Assembly: GCA_019639135.1 (NCBI GenBank)
Contig: JAHBSL010000001.1
Span: 186,001 to 250,000 of the forward strand
DNA: 64,000 nt
Reading direction: 5' to 3'
Source of the DNA: Acidobacteriota bacterium
Lineage (GTDB): Bacteria > Acidobacteriota > Blastocatellia > Pyrinomonadales > Pyrinomonadaceae
Part shown: piece by piece, positions 44,502-52,311 of the stretch
How the letters are laid out: each line of letters starts with the position of its first letter
How positions within the stretch are numbered: the stretch's first letter is position 1
Position numbers and translations under genes: made by a program
Notes under the pieces: model-generated
Seen by the model: the letters and a program-made list of their open reading frames with translations, nothing else
Told to the model about the DNA's origin: nothing
Database searches by the model: none

Positions 44502-46156
44502 ATGAAAAAGATACTTTTGTTCGTTGTTGCAATGTCCGTCCTCGCGTCCGGACTTCCGGCGCAGACAATGGAGGCCAGTTTCGATGCCGCGAAAATGCGG
44601 GAACGCGTCAAGCGGCTTTCGGCCGACGATTTCGAAGGCCGCGGGCCGGGAAATGCCGGCAGCAAGAAGGCAGCCGACTACATCGCCGCACAAATGAAGG
44701 CCGCCGGCATCAAACCCGGCAACGGCAAGAGCTATTTTCAGAATGTCAAGCTGGTCGGGATCAAGGTCGATCCGGCAACCCGGCTCACCGTTAGCCGCGG
44801 CAGCGATACAAAGAACTTCAAGTTTGGTGATGACTTCGTCGCAACGACCGGAGCACAGCGAAGCAACGTTTCTGTCGATGCCGATGTGGTCTTTATGGGC
44901 TACGGCATCGACGCCCCGCTTTATAACTGGAACGACTACAGCGGCCCGGCTGAAGATTATCGCGGCAAGGTTTTGATGATCATGGTCAATGATCCGCCGG
45001 CGACGGTCGAGGAGCCAAACCTTTTCGGCGGCAAGGCACTGACCTACTACGGCCGCTGGACCTACAAATATGAGGAGGCTGCCCGCCGCGGTGCCGCTGG
45101 CGTAATTCTCATTCACACAAACGAATCCGCCGGATATGGCTGGAACGTCGTCCGGACGTCCTTCGGCGGGCCTCGATCGGAGATCTTCCGTGCTCCCGGC
45201 GACAAGACCCCGTATCTCGACCTGATGTCATGGGTGACCAACGACACCGCCGCGGCGATGATGGAGCAGGCGGGAGTTGACTTTGAAGGGCTGCGTAACA
45301 AGGCCGCGACCCGCGACTTCCGCCCGGTGAAGACCGGGCTTCGGGTCAAGATCGACCTAAAAGCGGAAACGAGCACGTTCGACTCACCAAATATCGTCGG
45401 CAAGATCGAAGGAAGCGACAAGGCCCTTCGCGATCAATACGTGCTCTACACGGCACACTGGGACCACCTGGGCATCGGCGAGCCGGACGCGACAGGTGAC
45501 CGCATTTACAATGGAGCATATGACAATGCATCCGGAGTTGCCGCGGTGATCGGCATCGGGAGGTGATCGTCAAAATGAAAAAGGCCGAGCGGCCTAAGCG
45601 TTCTATTTATATCCTTTTCCCGACGGCCGAGGAGCAAGGACTGCTCGGAGCTGAGTACTTTGCCCGGAATCCGCTGATCCCGCTCAACAAGATCGCCGGT
45701 AACGTCAATATCGACGGCGTCAACTTCTTCGGTAGGACGAAGGACTTCTCAGCACTCGGAGCGGAGCGGTCAACGCTCGGGCCATTGGTCGAGGAAGTCG
45801 CCCGCGAACGCACGATGACGCTTGAAGGCGATATGCGCCCCGAACAGGGCTTCTTTTTCCGTTCAGATCATTTTCCCTTCGCAAAGGTCGGCGTTCCGGC
45901 CGTTTCGCTTCGCCACGGTGACGACTTCGTAAAGCCGCTAGAGGGAACGGCCCTCGAATTTTTCAGTAACTATACGGCGAAGTACTATCACCAGCCTTCT
46001 GACCAGTATTACGGCTGGTGGGACGCTGCGGCGATGGTCCAGAATGCCGAGCTCGGCCTCGCAATCGGGCTTAAGATCGCAAATGCCGCCGCGATGCCGC
46101 GATACCTTGAAACCGATGAGTTCGCGGACGCCGACAAGAAGCGAATGGCGAAGTAG
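44502..46156 (+). pseudogene. M28 family aminopeptidase interrupted by a frameshift
   Basis: Two frames together make one M28 peptidase. The first (44502-45566) has a signal peptide, a protease-associated domain (~120-290) and the first zinc site (AHWDHLGIG, GAYDNASGVAAVIGIG) but then stops at TGA 45564. The second resumes in the next frame near 45557 (KKAERPKRSIYILFPTAEEQGLLG) and carries the remaining EE, Asp (NVNIDGVN) and His ligands. One missing base in the GGG run near 45556-45560 explains it: restoring G gives IGIGEVIVKMKK. This is either a young pseudogene or an assembly error; the rest is well conserved. Confidence 0.8.
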
Positions 46157-46198
46157 TTAGCTAATGCCTTGCACCAACTTAGCTAAGGATGAGATAAT
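46157..46198 (+). promoter_or_regulatory. Promoter with two palindromic operators for the phd/PIN operon
   Basis: The palindrome TTAGCTAA occurs at 46157-46164 and again at 46179-46186, 22 bases apart. TTGCAC (46169-46174) and GATAAT (46193-46198) form a promoter around the second copy (18-base spacer). This is the expected layout for autoregulation by the antitoxin. GGAGG precedes the antitoxin start. Confidence 0.5.
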
Positions 46199-46219
46199 CG
46201 TTTTGTCGGAGGCTGAATT

Positions 46220-46492
46220 ATGACCAAGGTAAACATGCACGAGGCTAAGTCGCGGTTAAGCCAGTTGGTGGAGTTGGCGAAGGCCGGCGAGGAAGTCGTT
46301 ATTGCTAAGAACGGCGAACCGCAAGCTCGTCTAACTGCCATTGAACCGGAAGGCAAAGATTGGTTTGGAATGGACGAGGGGAAAATCTGGATGTCGGATG
46401 ACTTCAATGAACTTCCAGACGACATTCTCGATCTGATGAGCGACCCCAAGATATTTCCGGAAGAATCCGAGGATGAGAAATGCGGTATTTGA
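46220..46492 (+). CDS. Phd/YefM family antitoxin
   Basis: A 90-residue antitoxin. The N-terminal DNA-binding domain reads NMHEAKSRLSQLVELAKAGEEVVIAKNGEPQARL, the classic Phd/YefM pattern (quoted as MHEAKSRLSQLVELA and VVIAKNGEPQARL). The acidic C-terminal tail (FNELPDDILDLMSD) would wrap the toxin. Overlaps the PIN gene by 13 bases. Two TTAGCTAA palindromes in front of it are likely operators. Confidence 0.93.
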   Translation: MTKVNMHEAKSRLSQLVELAKAGEEVVIAKNGEPQARLTAIEPEGKDWFGMDEGKIWMSDDFNELPDDILDLMSDPKIFPEESEDEKCGI

Positions 46493-46884
46493 TCGATACC
46501 CAAATATTTCTCTGGTTTCTATCCGATAAAAGTCGGTTTTCGCCAAATGCCCGCCACTTTCTCGAAGATACAGACTCGAAGCAGTTTGTTTTGTCGGATG
46601 TTTCGGCTTGGGAAGTGGCAATCAAGTATGGATTAGGTAAGTTAAAACTGCCGGAGATTCCCGAGCTTTTTTTTGCGGACCGGGTGAGACGGGCGGGCTA
46701 CAAACATCTTCGTATAGACCTGCGGCATGTGACAAGAGTGCATTCGTTACCACCTAAGCACCGTGATCCCTTTGACAGATTGTTGATCACACAAGCCATG
46801 TTGGAGGAGATGACGATCATCTCTGATGACCGCATATTTCGCGATTATAAGGTTGACGTGCTGACAATAAAGGACATTTCTTAA
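46480..46884 (+). CDS. PIN domain toxin (VapC-like ribonuclease)
   Basis: A 134-residue PIN domain RNase with the acidic quartet: Asp6 (LIDTQIFLWFLSD), Glu in SAWEVAIKYGLGKL, and Asp in HRDPFDRLLITQAM and IISDDRIF. These coordinate Mg for RNA cleavage. It overlaps the antitoxin by 13 bases and runs into the metG start codon (TTAATGG shared), so metG translation may be coupled to it. The family cleaves tRNA or rRNA, but the target is not readable. Confidence 0.92.
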   Translation: MRYLIDTQIFLWFLSDKSRFSPNARHFLEDTDSKQFVLSDVSAWEVAIKYGLGKLKLPEIPELFFADRVRRAGYKHLRIDLRHVTRVHSLPPKHRDPFDRLLITQAMLEEMTIISDDRIFRDYKVDVLTIKDIS

Positions 46885-49007
46885 TGGCCCAAACGTTTTA
46901 CATCACGACCCCGATCTACTACGCCAACAGCCTGCCGCATCTCGGGCATCTTTACACGACCATCGTCGCGGATGTCCTGCATCGCTATAAGAAACAGCGT
47001 GGGTTCGAGGTCTTTTTTCTCACCGGCACCGACGAACACGGCATTAACATCCAGCGGGCGGCCGAGAAAGCGGGGAAAACTCCACAGGAACAGGTCGATT
47101 TTGTCTCCGGCGAGCTTAAGAGGATGTTTGCCGACTTCGGCCTCGGACCCGAGAGCGGCGGTTACGACATCTTCATGCGTACGACCGAGCCGTTTCATTA
47201 CGAAGGCGTCCGGCATCTTTGGGAGCAGATCGCGGATGGGATAACGCCGAAAGGTAACAACAATATCTACAAAGGCCATTACGAGGGCTGGTTCTGCGCC
47301 CCATGTGCTGCGTTCAAGCAGGAAGATGAGTACGTAACTCCGGAAGGTTCAGACATTCCAAATTGCCTGATCCACGAGCGTCCGCTCGACCGCGTTTCGG
47401 AAGAAAGCTATTTTTTCCGGCTCTCGGACTACAACGAATTCCTGCTTGAGACCATCGAGGACGACAGAGAAATACTTAAACCGGATTCTAGGCGGAACGA
47501 GGTCATCTCATTCATAAAAGGCGGGTTACAGGATCTCTCGATAAGCCGGGAAAAGCGGTCGGTCTCGTGGGGTGTGCCGGTTCCGGGCGACGACGAGCAT
47601 GTGATGTACGTTTGGCTCGACGCCCTTTCGAACTACATCACGGCCCTCGGATACGGGAACGACCGCGAAAATGCGCCGGGATTTGAGAAATTTTGGCAAA
47701 ATGCCGTACATCTTGTCGGGAAGGATATTCTTCGGTTTCACACGGTCTATTGGTTCTCGTTCCTCAAGGCCGCCGGGCTTCCGCTCCCGAAGACCGTTTA
47801 TGCCCACGGGATGTGGCTCGATGCCGACGGAAGAAAGATGGGCAAGACGCTCGGCAATGTCATCGACGTCGATCTGCTTCACAAGTATTTTCAGGTCGAT
47901 GCCGTCCGCTATTTTTGCCTGCGGGAGATGGTCTTCGGGCAGGACGGCAAATTTGGCTATGAGAACCTGATCGACCGGGCAAATGCCGACCTAGCGAGCG
48001 GGCTTGGCAATTTGCTGAGTCGAACCATCTCGATGCTTCATAAATATCGAGATGGCCGTGTGCCGAATGGCAAGATCACCGAAGAGAATTATATCCACGC
48101 AAGGCGTGCGGGGCTCGACCCCGATGGCGGCGAAATAGTTCACGTGCTCGAACATGCACGCGATGAGTTTCTCCGCCGGTTCGATAATTTTGAGTTCAGT
48201 CAGGGGCTTGAGGGTGTCTGGGCTGTCATCGCTCGGATCGACAAGATGATCTCGGACGCAAAGCCGTGGGAGCTGGTCAAGGACGAACGGCAGGCCGAGA
48301 CCCTGAATGCAGTGCTTTACCGTGCTGCCGAGACGCTCCGCTGGATCGGGGCGATGGTCTATCCGGTGATGCCTTCATCGGCGACGAGGATATATGCCCA
48401 ACTGGGACTCGGCGATGATCTATCGCGGCTCGACCCGGCAACACTGAAATGGGGCGGGCTCGAAGCCGGAGCGGCGATCGGAGCGGCCGAAGGGATATTT
48501 CCAAGGATCGATAAAAGTAAAATAATGAGTGAAATAAAGGAAAGCATTCCGTTAGAAACGCCGGCTCCCCTCCTGCATGAGGAGGGGCGGCCGAAGGCCG
48601 GGGTGGTGGGAGCAGCGGGCGGCCAATCAGAACCGCCTGTGTCGGCGGACGCTCAGGCTGAAACGGACAAATTCATCACCATCGACGATTTCATCAAGGT
48701 CGATCTGCGGGTCGGCGAGATAAAGGTCGCCGAACGCGTGCCGAACGCCGACAAACTCCTGCGGTTCGAGGTTGATCTCGGCGAAGAAAAACCCCGGCAG
48801 ATCCTCGCCGGCCTCGCGGAATACTACGACCCCGAAGCGCTCGTCGGCCGGAAGGTCGTCGTGGTCGCAAACCTCAAGCCGAGAAAAATGCGCGGCCTCG
48901 AATCGCAGGGAATGATCTGCGCCGCCTCGCTCGAAGACGGCACCGGCGAAAAACCGGCGATTGCAACATTCATAGAGAAAGTAGATATCGGAGCCAGACT
49001 AAAGTAG
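46884..49007 (+). CDS. metG: Methionyl-tRNA synthetase with C-terminal tRNA-binding domain
   Basis: A 707-residue MetRS: catalytic domain with HIGH-type PHLGHLYTTIVADVL, a CxxC zinc knuckle (WFCAPCAAF), and the KMSK loop as KMGKTLGNVID; then the anticodon-binding domain and a C-terminal EMAP-like domain (~600-707, DFIKVDLRVGEIKVAERVPNADKLL split by short motifs). The linker at ~560-582 carries PAPLLHEEGRPKAGVVGAAGG, a repeat-derived insert. It charges initiator and elongator tRNA-Met. It starts on the last base of the PIN toxin stop region. One of the few housekeeping genes here with a repeat insertion. Confidence 0.97.
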   Translation: MAQTFYITTPIYYANSLPHLGHLYTTIVADVLHRYKKQRGFEVFFLTGTDEHGINIQRAAEKAGKTPQEQVDFVSGELKRMFADFGLGPESGGYDIFMRTTEPFHYEGVRHLWEQIADGITPKGNNNIYKGHYEGWFCAPCAAFKQEDEYVTPEGSDIPNCLIHERPLDRVSEESYFFRLSDYNEFLLETIEDDREILKPDSRRNEVISFIKGGLQDLSISREKRSVSWGVPVPGDDEHVMYVWLDALSNYITALGYGNDRENAPGFEKFWQNAVHLVGKDILRFHTVYWFSFLKAAGLPLPKTVYAHGMWLDADGRKMGKTLGNVIDVDLLHKYFQVDAVRYFCLREMVFGQDGKFGYENLIDRANADLASGLGNLLSRTISMLHKYRDGRVPNGKITEENYIHARRAGLDPDGGEIVHVLEHARDEFLRRFDNFEFSQGLEGVWAVIARIDKMISDAKPWELVKDERQAETLNAVLYRAAETLRWIGAMVYPVMPSSATRIYAQLGLGDDLSRLDPATLKWGGLEAGAAIGAAEGIFPRIDKSKIMSEIKESIPLETPAPLLHEEGRPKAGVVGAAGGQSEPPVSADAQAETDKFITIDDFIKVDLRVGEIKVAERVPNADKLLRFEVDLGEEKPRQILAGLAEYYDPEALVGRKVVVVANLKPRKMRGLESQGMICAASLEDGTGEKPAIATFIEKVDIGARLK
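48561..48610 (+). repeat. In-frame palindromic repeat in the metG linker
   Basis: CCCCTCCT (48567-48574) and AGGAGGGG (48580-48587) form a perfect 8-bp hairpin with a 5-base loop, followed by a second one, CGGCC-GAA-GGCCG (48588-48600), then GGGGTGGTGGG. The pattern is that of dispersed intergenic repeats (AGGAGGGG then a GC-rich hairpin and GGGGTGGT). Here it lies inside a gene and is translated, in the variable linker between the MetRS anticodon domain and the C-terminal tRNA-binding domain, where it would be tolerated. Confidence 0.65.
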
Positions 49008-49142
49008 CAGAGCCATTCCGGCTTTCAACAATTTTCTTCCCAAAATTGCAGATCGAGGTTAGAATTGTCAAAAATTGACGGTCTCTGATGGCGCGTCATT
49101 GCTTCGGTCGGCGATCGTTCTTTATAAGGGGTTTAGATTGTA

Positions 49143-50408
49143 ATGAAAAGATTTGCTCCTGCAGTTGCACTCTTTGTCTTTCTCGGCCTAACATCCTTCG
49201 CCCAAAAAGCGCCGCCGCCGCCGCCACCACAAAGGCCGGCCCCGCCGCCGCCCGTGGCGATTCCGACTCCGGCGGAAACCGTCGAGAAAACGGACGAGGA
49301 GTTCGCCGCTGAGATCCTTCGCACTGCCGAACAACCGATCGAGTGGAAACTTCGGGAGTTTGATGGGTTTTCTGTCAAGGCCCTGATGCCAAGAGAGCCG
49401 ATCCGACAGACCGAAACGAGTTTCCAGGTTGGGCTTGGACGGATGACTTCGATCATTTACCTATCGGTTGGGGATGATGCGGTCTATGTCATAGGCAAAA
49501 CATCCTTGCCCTATCGGGTTAGGGATCCGAAGTTGCTTCGAGATTATTACCGCGAGTTTGCCAATGGAATGTCAGAAGAAGGGCCATCCCGCTTTCAGCA
49601 CATCCGGGATCTTGAGATCGCCGGAAATCTTGCGGTCGAATTGCGTTCGCTGCCAAGTGATGTCCGTTTTCAATCGACGTTAAGCCGGGCATTTATAGTT
49701 GGGCGTGACGTGTTCATAATGATCGCAATGCCCGTCGAGGATGAAGAAGATGACGAGCCGCCATCGGAAGAATTGATAAAAGCCCGCACCGCCGAGTTCG
49801 AGCGATTTTTCAATTCTATCGTCATCGACGAGCAGAGCTCTCCGCCTCCGGCACCTGAACCGCCGATCTTCGTATCTTCATTCGAGAGCCAGCTTTTTCG
49901 TAGCAATTTCTTCAGATTCAAGCTAAGCGTTCCCGAGGGCTGGATCCGAATTACACAGGAAGATGTCGCAGACATTCAAAACTGGGGCCGCTCAACCATC
50001 CGAGAAGAGACCGGTGGGCGAACGCTGCCGGCGCCTCAAAGAAGGACGAACCTTGCGGCGTTTCTGTCCGGACCGATCGGAATGGATGGTCTTGGAATGA
50101 TCAACATCACTGTTGCGAATGAAGCGAACTCGTTCGCGGAGGTCAAACGATTGTCCGGTGTGACCGCAACGCTGCTTTCAGGAATTTCATCATATAAGGT
50201 CGTTGAGCCTCCGAAACAGGTGACGCTTGGAAACATTCCGGCGATGCGGATGAAAAATCGGATTACCTTAGCTGGAGCTTCACAGGATCAGTACATCTTT
50301 TTTCTGTTGAGACGCGGCCGTGTGCTTGGCATCACGGTCACATGCACGGAGGCGGCTGACTGTACGACCGCGCTCGAGGCGGTCTCTAAGATCGAATTCG
50401 AAAAGTGA
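49143..50408 (+). CDS. Secreted protein of unknown function
   Basis: A 421-residue protein with a signal peptide (ALFVFLGLTSFAQKA), then a Pro-rich linker (~25-50) and two similar halves: a ~170-residue beta-rich domain (FDGFSVKALMPREPIRQ, IIYLSVGDDAVYVIGK) and a second (~270-420, FRFKLSVPEGWIRI, LASVTVTCTEAADC) separated by an acidic Pro/Ser linker (~225-265). This resembles proteins that bind the periplasmic face of membranes but I cannot name a family. It overlaps tatD by 4 bases, so the two are probably co-translated. Confidence 0.65.
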   Translation: MKRFAPAVALFVFLGLTSFAQKAPPPPPPQRPAPPPPVAIPTPAETVEKTDEEFAAEILRTAEQPIEWKLREFDGFSVKALMPREPIRQTETSFQVGLGRMTSIIYLSVGDDAVYVIGKTSLPYRVRDPKLLRDYYREFANGMSEEGPSRFQHIRDLEIAGNLAVELRSLPSDVRFQSTLSRAFIVGRDVFIMIAMPVEDEEDDEPPSEELIKARTAEFERFFNSIVIDEQSSPPPAPEPPIFVSSFESQLFRSNFFRFKLSVPEGWIRITQEDVADIQNWGRSTIREETGGRTLPAPQRRTNLAAFLSGPIGMDGLGMINITVANEANSFAEVKRLSGVTATLLSGISSYKVVEPPKQVTLGNIPAMRMKNRITLAGASQDQYIFFLLRRGRVLGITVTCTEAADCTTALEAVSKIEFEK

Positions 50409-51325
50409 CGCTGATCGATTCGCATTGCCATATTGACGGGCCGCAGTTCGATGAGGATCGCGATGCGGTCGTCGCTCGGGCGCGTGAGGCGGGCGTGGCG
50501 GCGATGCTCAATGTCGGCACGGGCGATCCGAATTCGGATGATTTCCGGCGTGCGGTCCGTGTTGCTGAGAGTTACGAGAATGTCTGGGCGGGCGTCGGGG
50601 TTCATCCGCACGATGCGAAGCTTTACGACGACCGGGCGGAAGAACACTTGCTCGAACTCGCCCGCGGATCTGAAAAGATCGTCGCCTGGGGCGAGATCGG
50701 GCTGGATTATTACTACGACCACAGCCCGCGGGACGTGCAACGCGAGGTCTTCCGCCGCCAGATCCGGCTCGCGAAAGAGCTTGAATTGCCGATCATCGTC
50801 CACAGCCGCGACGCCAACGACGACACGGTCGAGATACTAACCGAAGAATTCGGACGGAGAGCGGACACTCTTGTCCGCATGAGCGTCGTTCCGACGCGAA
50901 AGAGCGCGGTTGAATCCGAAGGTGTTGGTGTTAACGGCGTTGTCGCCGGGGGAACCGGCGATGCGGACAAGAGTGTCCGCGCTCCGGGCGTAATGCATTG
51001 CTTTGGCGGCACTCCGGAAATGGCGTTGGCATTGATGGAGGTTGGTTTCCTCATCTCGTTCGCCGGAAACGTTACGTTCAAAAAGGCCGAAGAACTCCGC
51101 GAGGCGGCTCGGGTTGTCCCGCTAGAGCGTTTGCTGGTCGAGACAGATTGTCCGTTCCTAACGCCGGTTCCGCATCGCGGCAAGCGGAACGAACCGGCGA
51201 TGGTCGTGCATACCGCGAAGTTTTTGGCGGAGCTTAAGGGCGTTGAGTTCGAGGTACTGGCCAGGCAGACCTCGGAGAATTTCTCGCGTCTTTTCGGCGT
51301 CGATCTATCTATCTTGGCAGGCTAG
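50405..51325 (+). CDS. tatD: TatD family deoxyribonuclease with in-frame repeat insertion
   Basis: GTG 50405 (MTLIDSHCHID) starts the family. The 306-residue product has the metal ligands of TatD: DSHCHIDGPQFDEDR, GVHPHDAK, IIVHSRDANDD, MHCFGGTPEMA and LVETDCPFLTP. Its usual length is ~255; the extra ~40 residues come from a repeat insertion at 50861-50980 (see the repeat). The insertion lies between the HSRD strand and the MHCFGG strand, in a surface loop, so activity is probably retained. TatD is a 3'-5' DNA exonuclease involved in DNA repair and degradation. Overlaps the secreted gene by 4 bases. Confidence 0.93.
   Translation: MTLIDSHCHIDGPQFDEDRDAVVARAREAGVAAMLNVGTGDPNSDDFRRAVRVAESYENVWAGVGVHPHDAKLYDDRAEEHLLELARGSEKIVAWGEIGLDYYYDHSPRDVQREVFRRQIRLAKELELPIIVHSRDANDDTVEILTEEFGRRADTLVRMSVVPTRKSAVESEGVGVNGVVAGGTGDADKSVRAPGVMHCFGGTPEMALALMEVGFLISFAGNVTFKKAEELREAARVVPLERLLVETDCPFLTPVPHRGKRNEPAMVVHTAKFLAELKGVEFEVLARQTSENFSRLFGVDLSILAG
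50856..50985 (+). repeat. In-frame inverted-repeat insertion inside tatD
   Basis: A 20-bp sequence (GCGGACACTCTTGTCCGCAT at 50861-50880) reappears as its perfect inverse at 50961-50980, flanking about 80 bases. Each arm is itself a hairpin, GCGGACA-CTCT-TGTCCGC. The arms extend imperfectly to ~50856 and ~50985. The insert adds codons (RRADTLVRMSVVPTRKS and the rest) absent in TatD relatives I know. The GCGGACA...TGTCCGC hairpin wording is like short repeats of Acidobacteriota intergenic regions. The frame is preserved. Confidence 0.75.
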
Positions 51326-51370
51326 TTCTGCCGAATACCTTCTCTCTCCGCTCTGTGGCAGAATACTCAT

Positions 51371-51868
51371 ATGGCAAAGGAAAATTCATTCGACATTGTT
51401 TCGAAGACCGATTACGCCGAGGTGACGAACGCGATAAATCAGACGACCAAAGAGGTCTCGCAGCGGTTCGACTTTAAGGGCAGCAAGGCGACGGTCGAGC
51501 TTCAGGGCAAGGACCTGATGCTTGCGGCCGAGGATGAGACGAAGCTCCGCAATATGAACGACATCCTGCAGGGCAAACTGGTCAAGCGTGGCATCTCGCT
51601 CAAGGCTCTCGACTATCAGAAGATCGAACCCGCCGCGGGCGGCACCGTGCGGCAGTCCGTCAAGATACAGCAGGGAATTCCCGGCGACAAGGCAAAAGAG
51701 ATCGTCAAGTTCATCAAAGACGGAAAGTTCAAGGTCCAGGCCTCGATCCAGGGTGAGACCGTCCGCGTCTCCGGCAAAGACCGCGACACGCTCCAGGACG
51801 TTATTGCAAAGCTCAAGGCGACCGACTTTGGCATCGATATGAAGTTTGATAATTACAGGAGCAATTGA
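51371..51868 (+). CDS. YajQ family nucleotide-binding protein
   Basis: A 165-residue protein with the YajQ fold: NSFDIVSKTDYAEVTNAI, RFDFKGSKATVEL, RGISLKALDYQKIEPA, SVKIQQGIPGDKAKEIVKFI and VRVSGKDRDTLQDVIAKLK. Relatives bind cyclic di-GMP and act in transcription, translation control or phage assembly; the role here is unproven. It is followed by a HicBA toxin-antitoxin pair 3 bases after its stop, so the operon probably carries the TA module. Confidence 0.95.
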   Translation: MAKENSFDIVSKTDYAEVTNAINQTTKEVSQRFDFKGSKATVELQGKDLMLAAEDETKLRNMNDILQGKLVKRGISLKALDYQKIEPAAGGTVRQSVKIQQGIPGDKAKEIVKFIKDGKFKVQASIQGETVRVSGKDRDTLQDVIAKLKATDFGIDMKFDNYRSN

Positions 51869-51871
51869 GAG

Positions 51872-52087
51872 ATGACTCGTGAATTCAATGTGCTGATCGA
51901 AGAAGACGAGGACGGGATTCTGGTCGGTTCTGTTCCGGAACTTCCGGGATGTCACACACAGGCGAGGTCAATGGACGAGCTTCTCGTTCGAATACGAGAG
52001 GCGATCGAACTCTGTTTGGAGGTTCAGTCGGAAGCAGTCGCGGTTCCAAGGTTTGTCGGCTTCCAGAGGATAAGCCTCGAGGTATGA
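51872..52087 (+). CDS. hicB: HicB family antitoxin
   Basis: A 71-residue antitoxin with FNVLIEEDEDGILVGSVPELPGCHTQA followed by SMDELLVRIREAIELCLE, the HicB core (quoted as VLIEEDEDGILVG and PELPGCHTQA). It lacks the usual C-terminal DNA-binding extension, so autoregulation may differ or rely on the HicA partner. It starts three bases after yajQ and overlaps hicA by 4 bases. Confidence 0.9.
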   Translation: MTREFNVLIEEDEDGILVGSVPELPGCHTQARSMDELLVRIREAIELCLEVQSEAVAVPRFVGFQRISLEV

Positions 52088-52311
52088 GTCGAGAACCCGT
52101 GTTGAGCGGAAAGCGGTTGATACGGCTGCTTTCAGAATTTGGTTTTGAGGTCGTGCGCATTCGCGGCAGTCACCATTTTTTGCGTAATAGCGACGGAAGG
52201 ACCACGGTCGTACCCGTTCACAGAAACGAAGACATCGGGAAGGGCCTGCTTAGGAAGATCCTGAAAGATTGTGAAGTCGAGTTAGGCGACCTCTTAGACA
52301 AGTTTAACTGA
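52084..52311 (+). CDS. hicA: HicA family mRNA interferase toxin
   Basis: A 75-residue double-stranded RNA-binding-fold toxin: SGKRLIRLLSEFGFEVVRIRGSHHFLR, with the catalytic His in GSHHF, then TTVVPVHRNEDIGKGLLRKIL, as in HicA (motifs RLLSEFGFEV and GSHHFLRNSDG). Such toxins cut mRNA in the cytoplasm. The start at 52084 overlaps hicB by four bases (ATGA). The order is HicB-HicA, the reverse of the E. coli arrangement but common. It runs directly into the polyprenyl synthase gene. Confidence 0.9.
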   Translation: MSREPVLSGKRLIRLLSEFGFEVVRIRGSHHFLRNSDGRTTVVPVHRNEDIGKGLLRKILKDCEVELGDLLDKFN

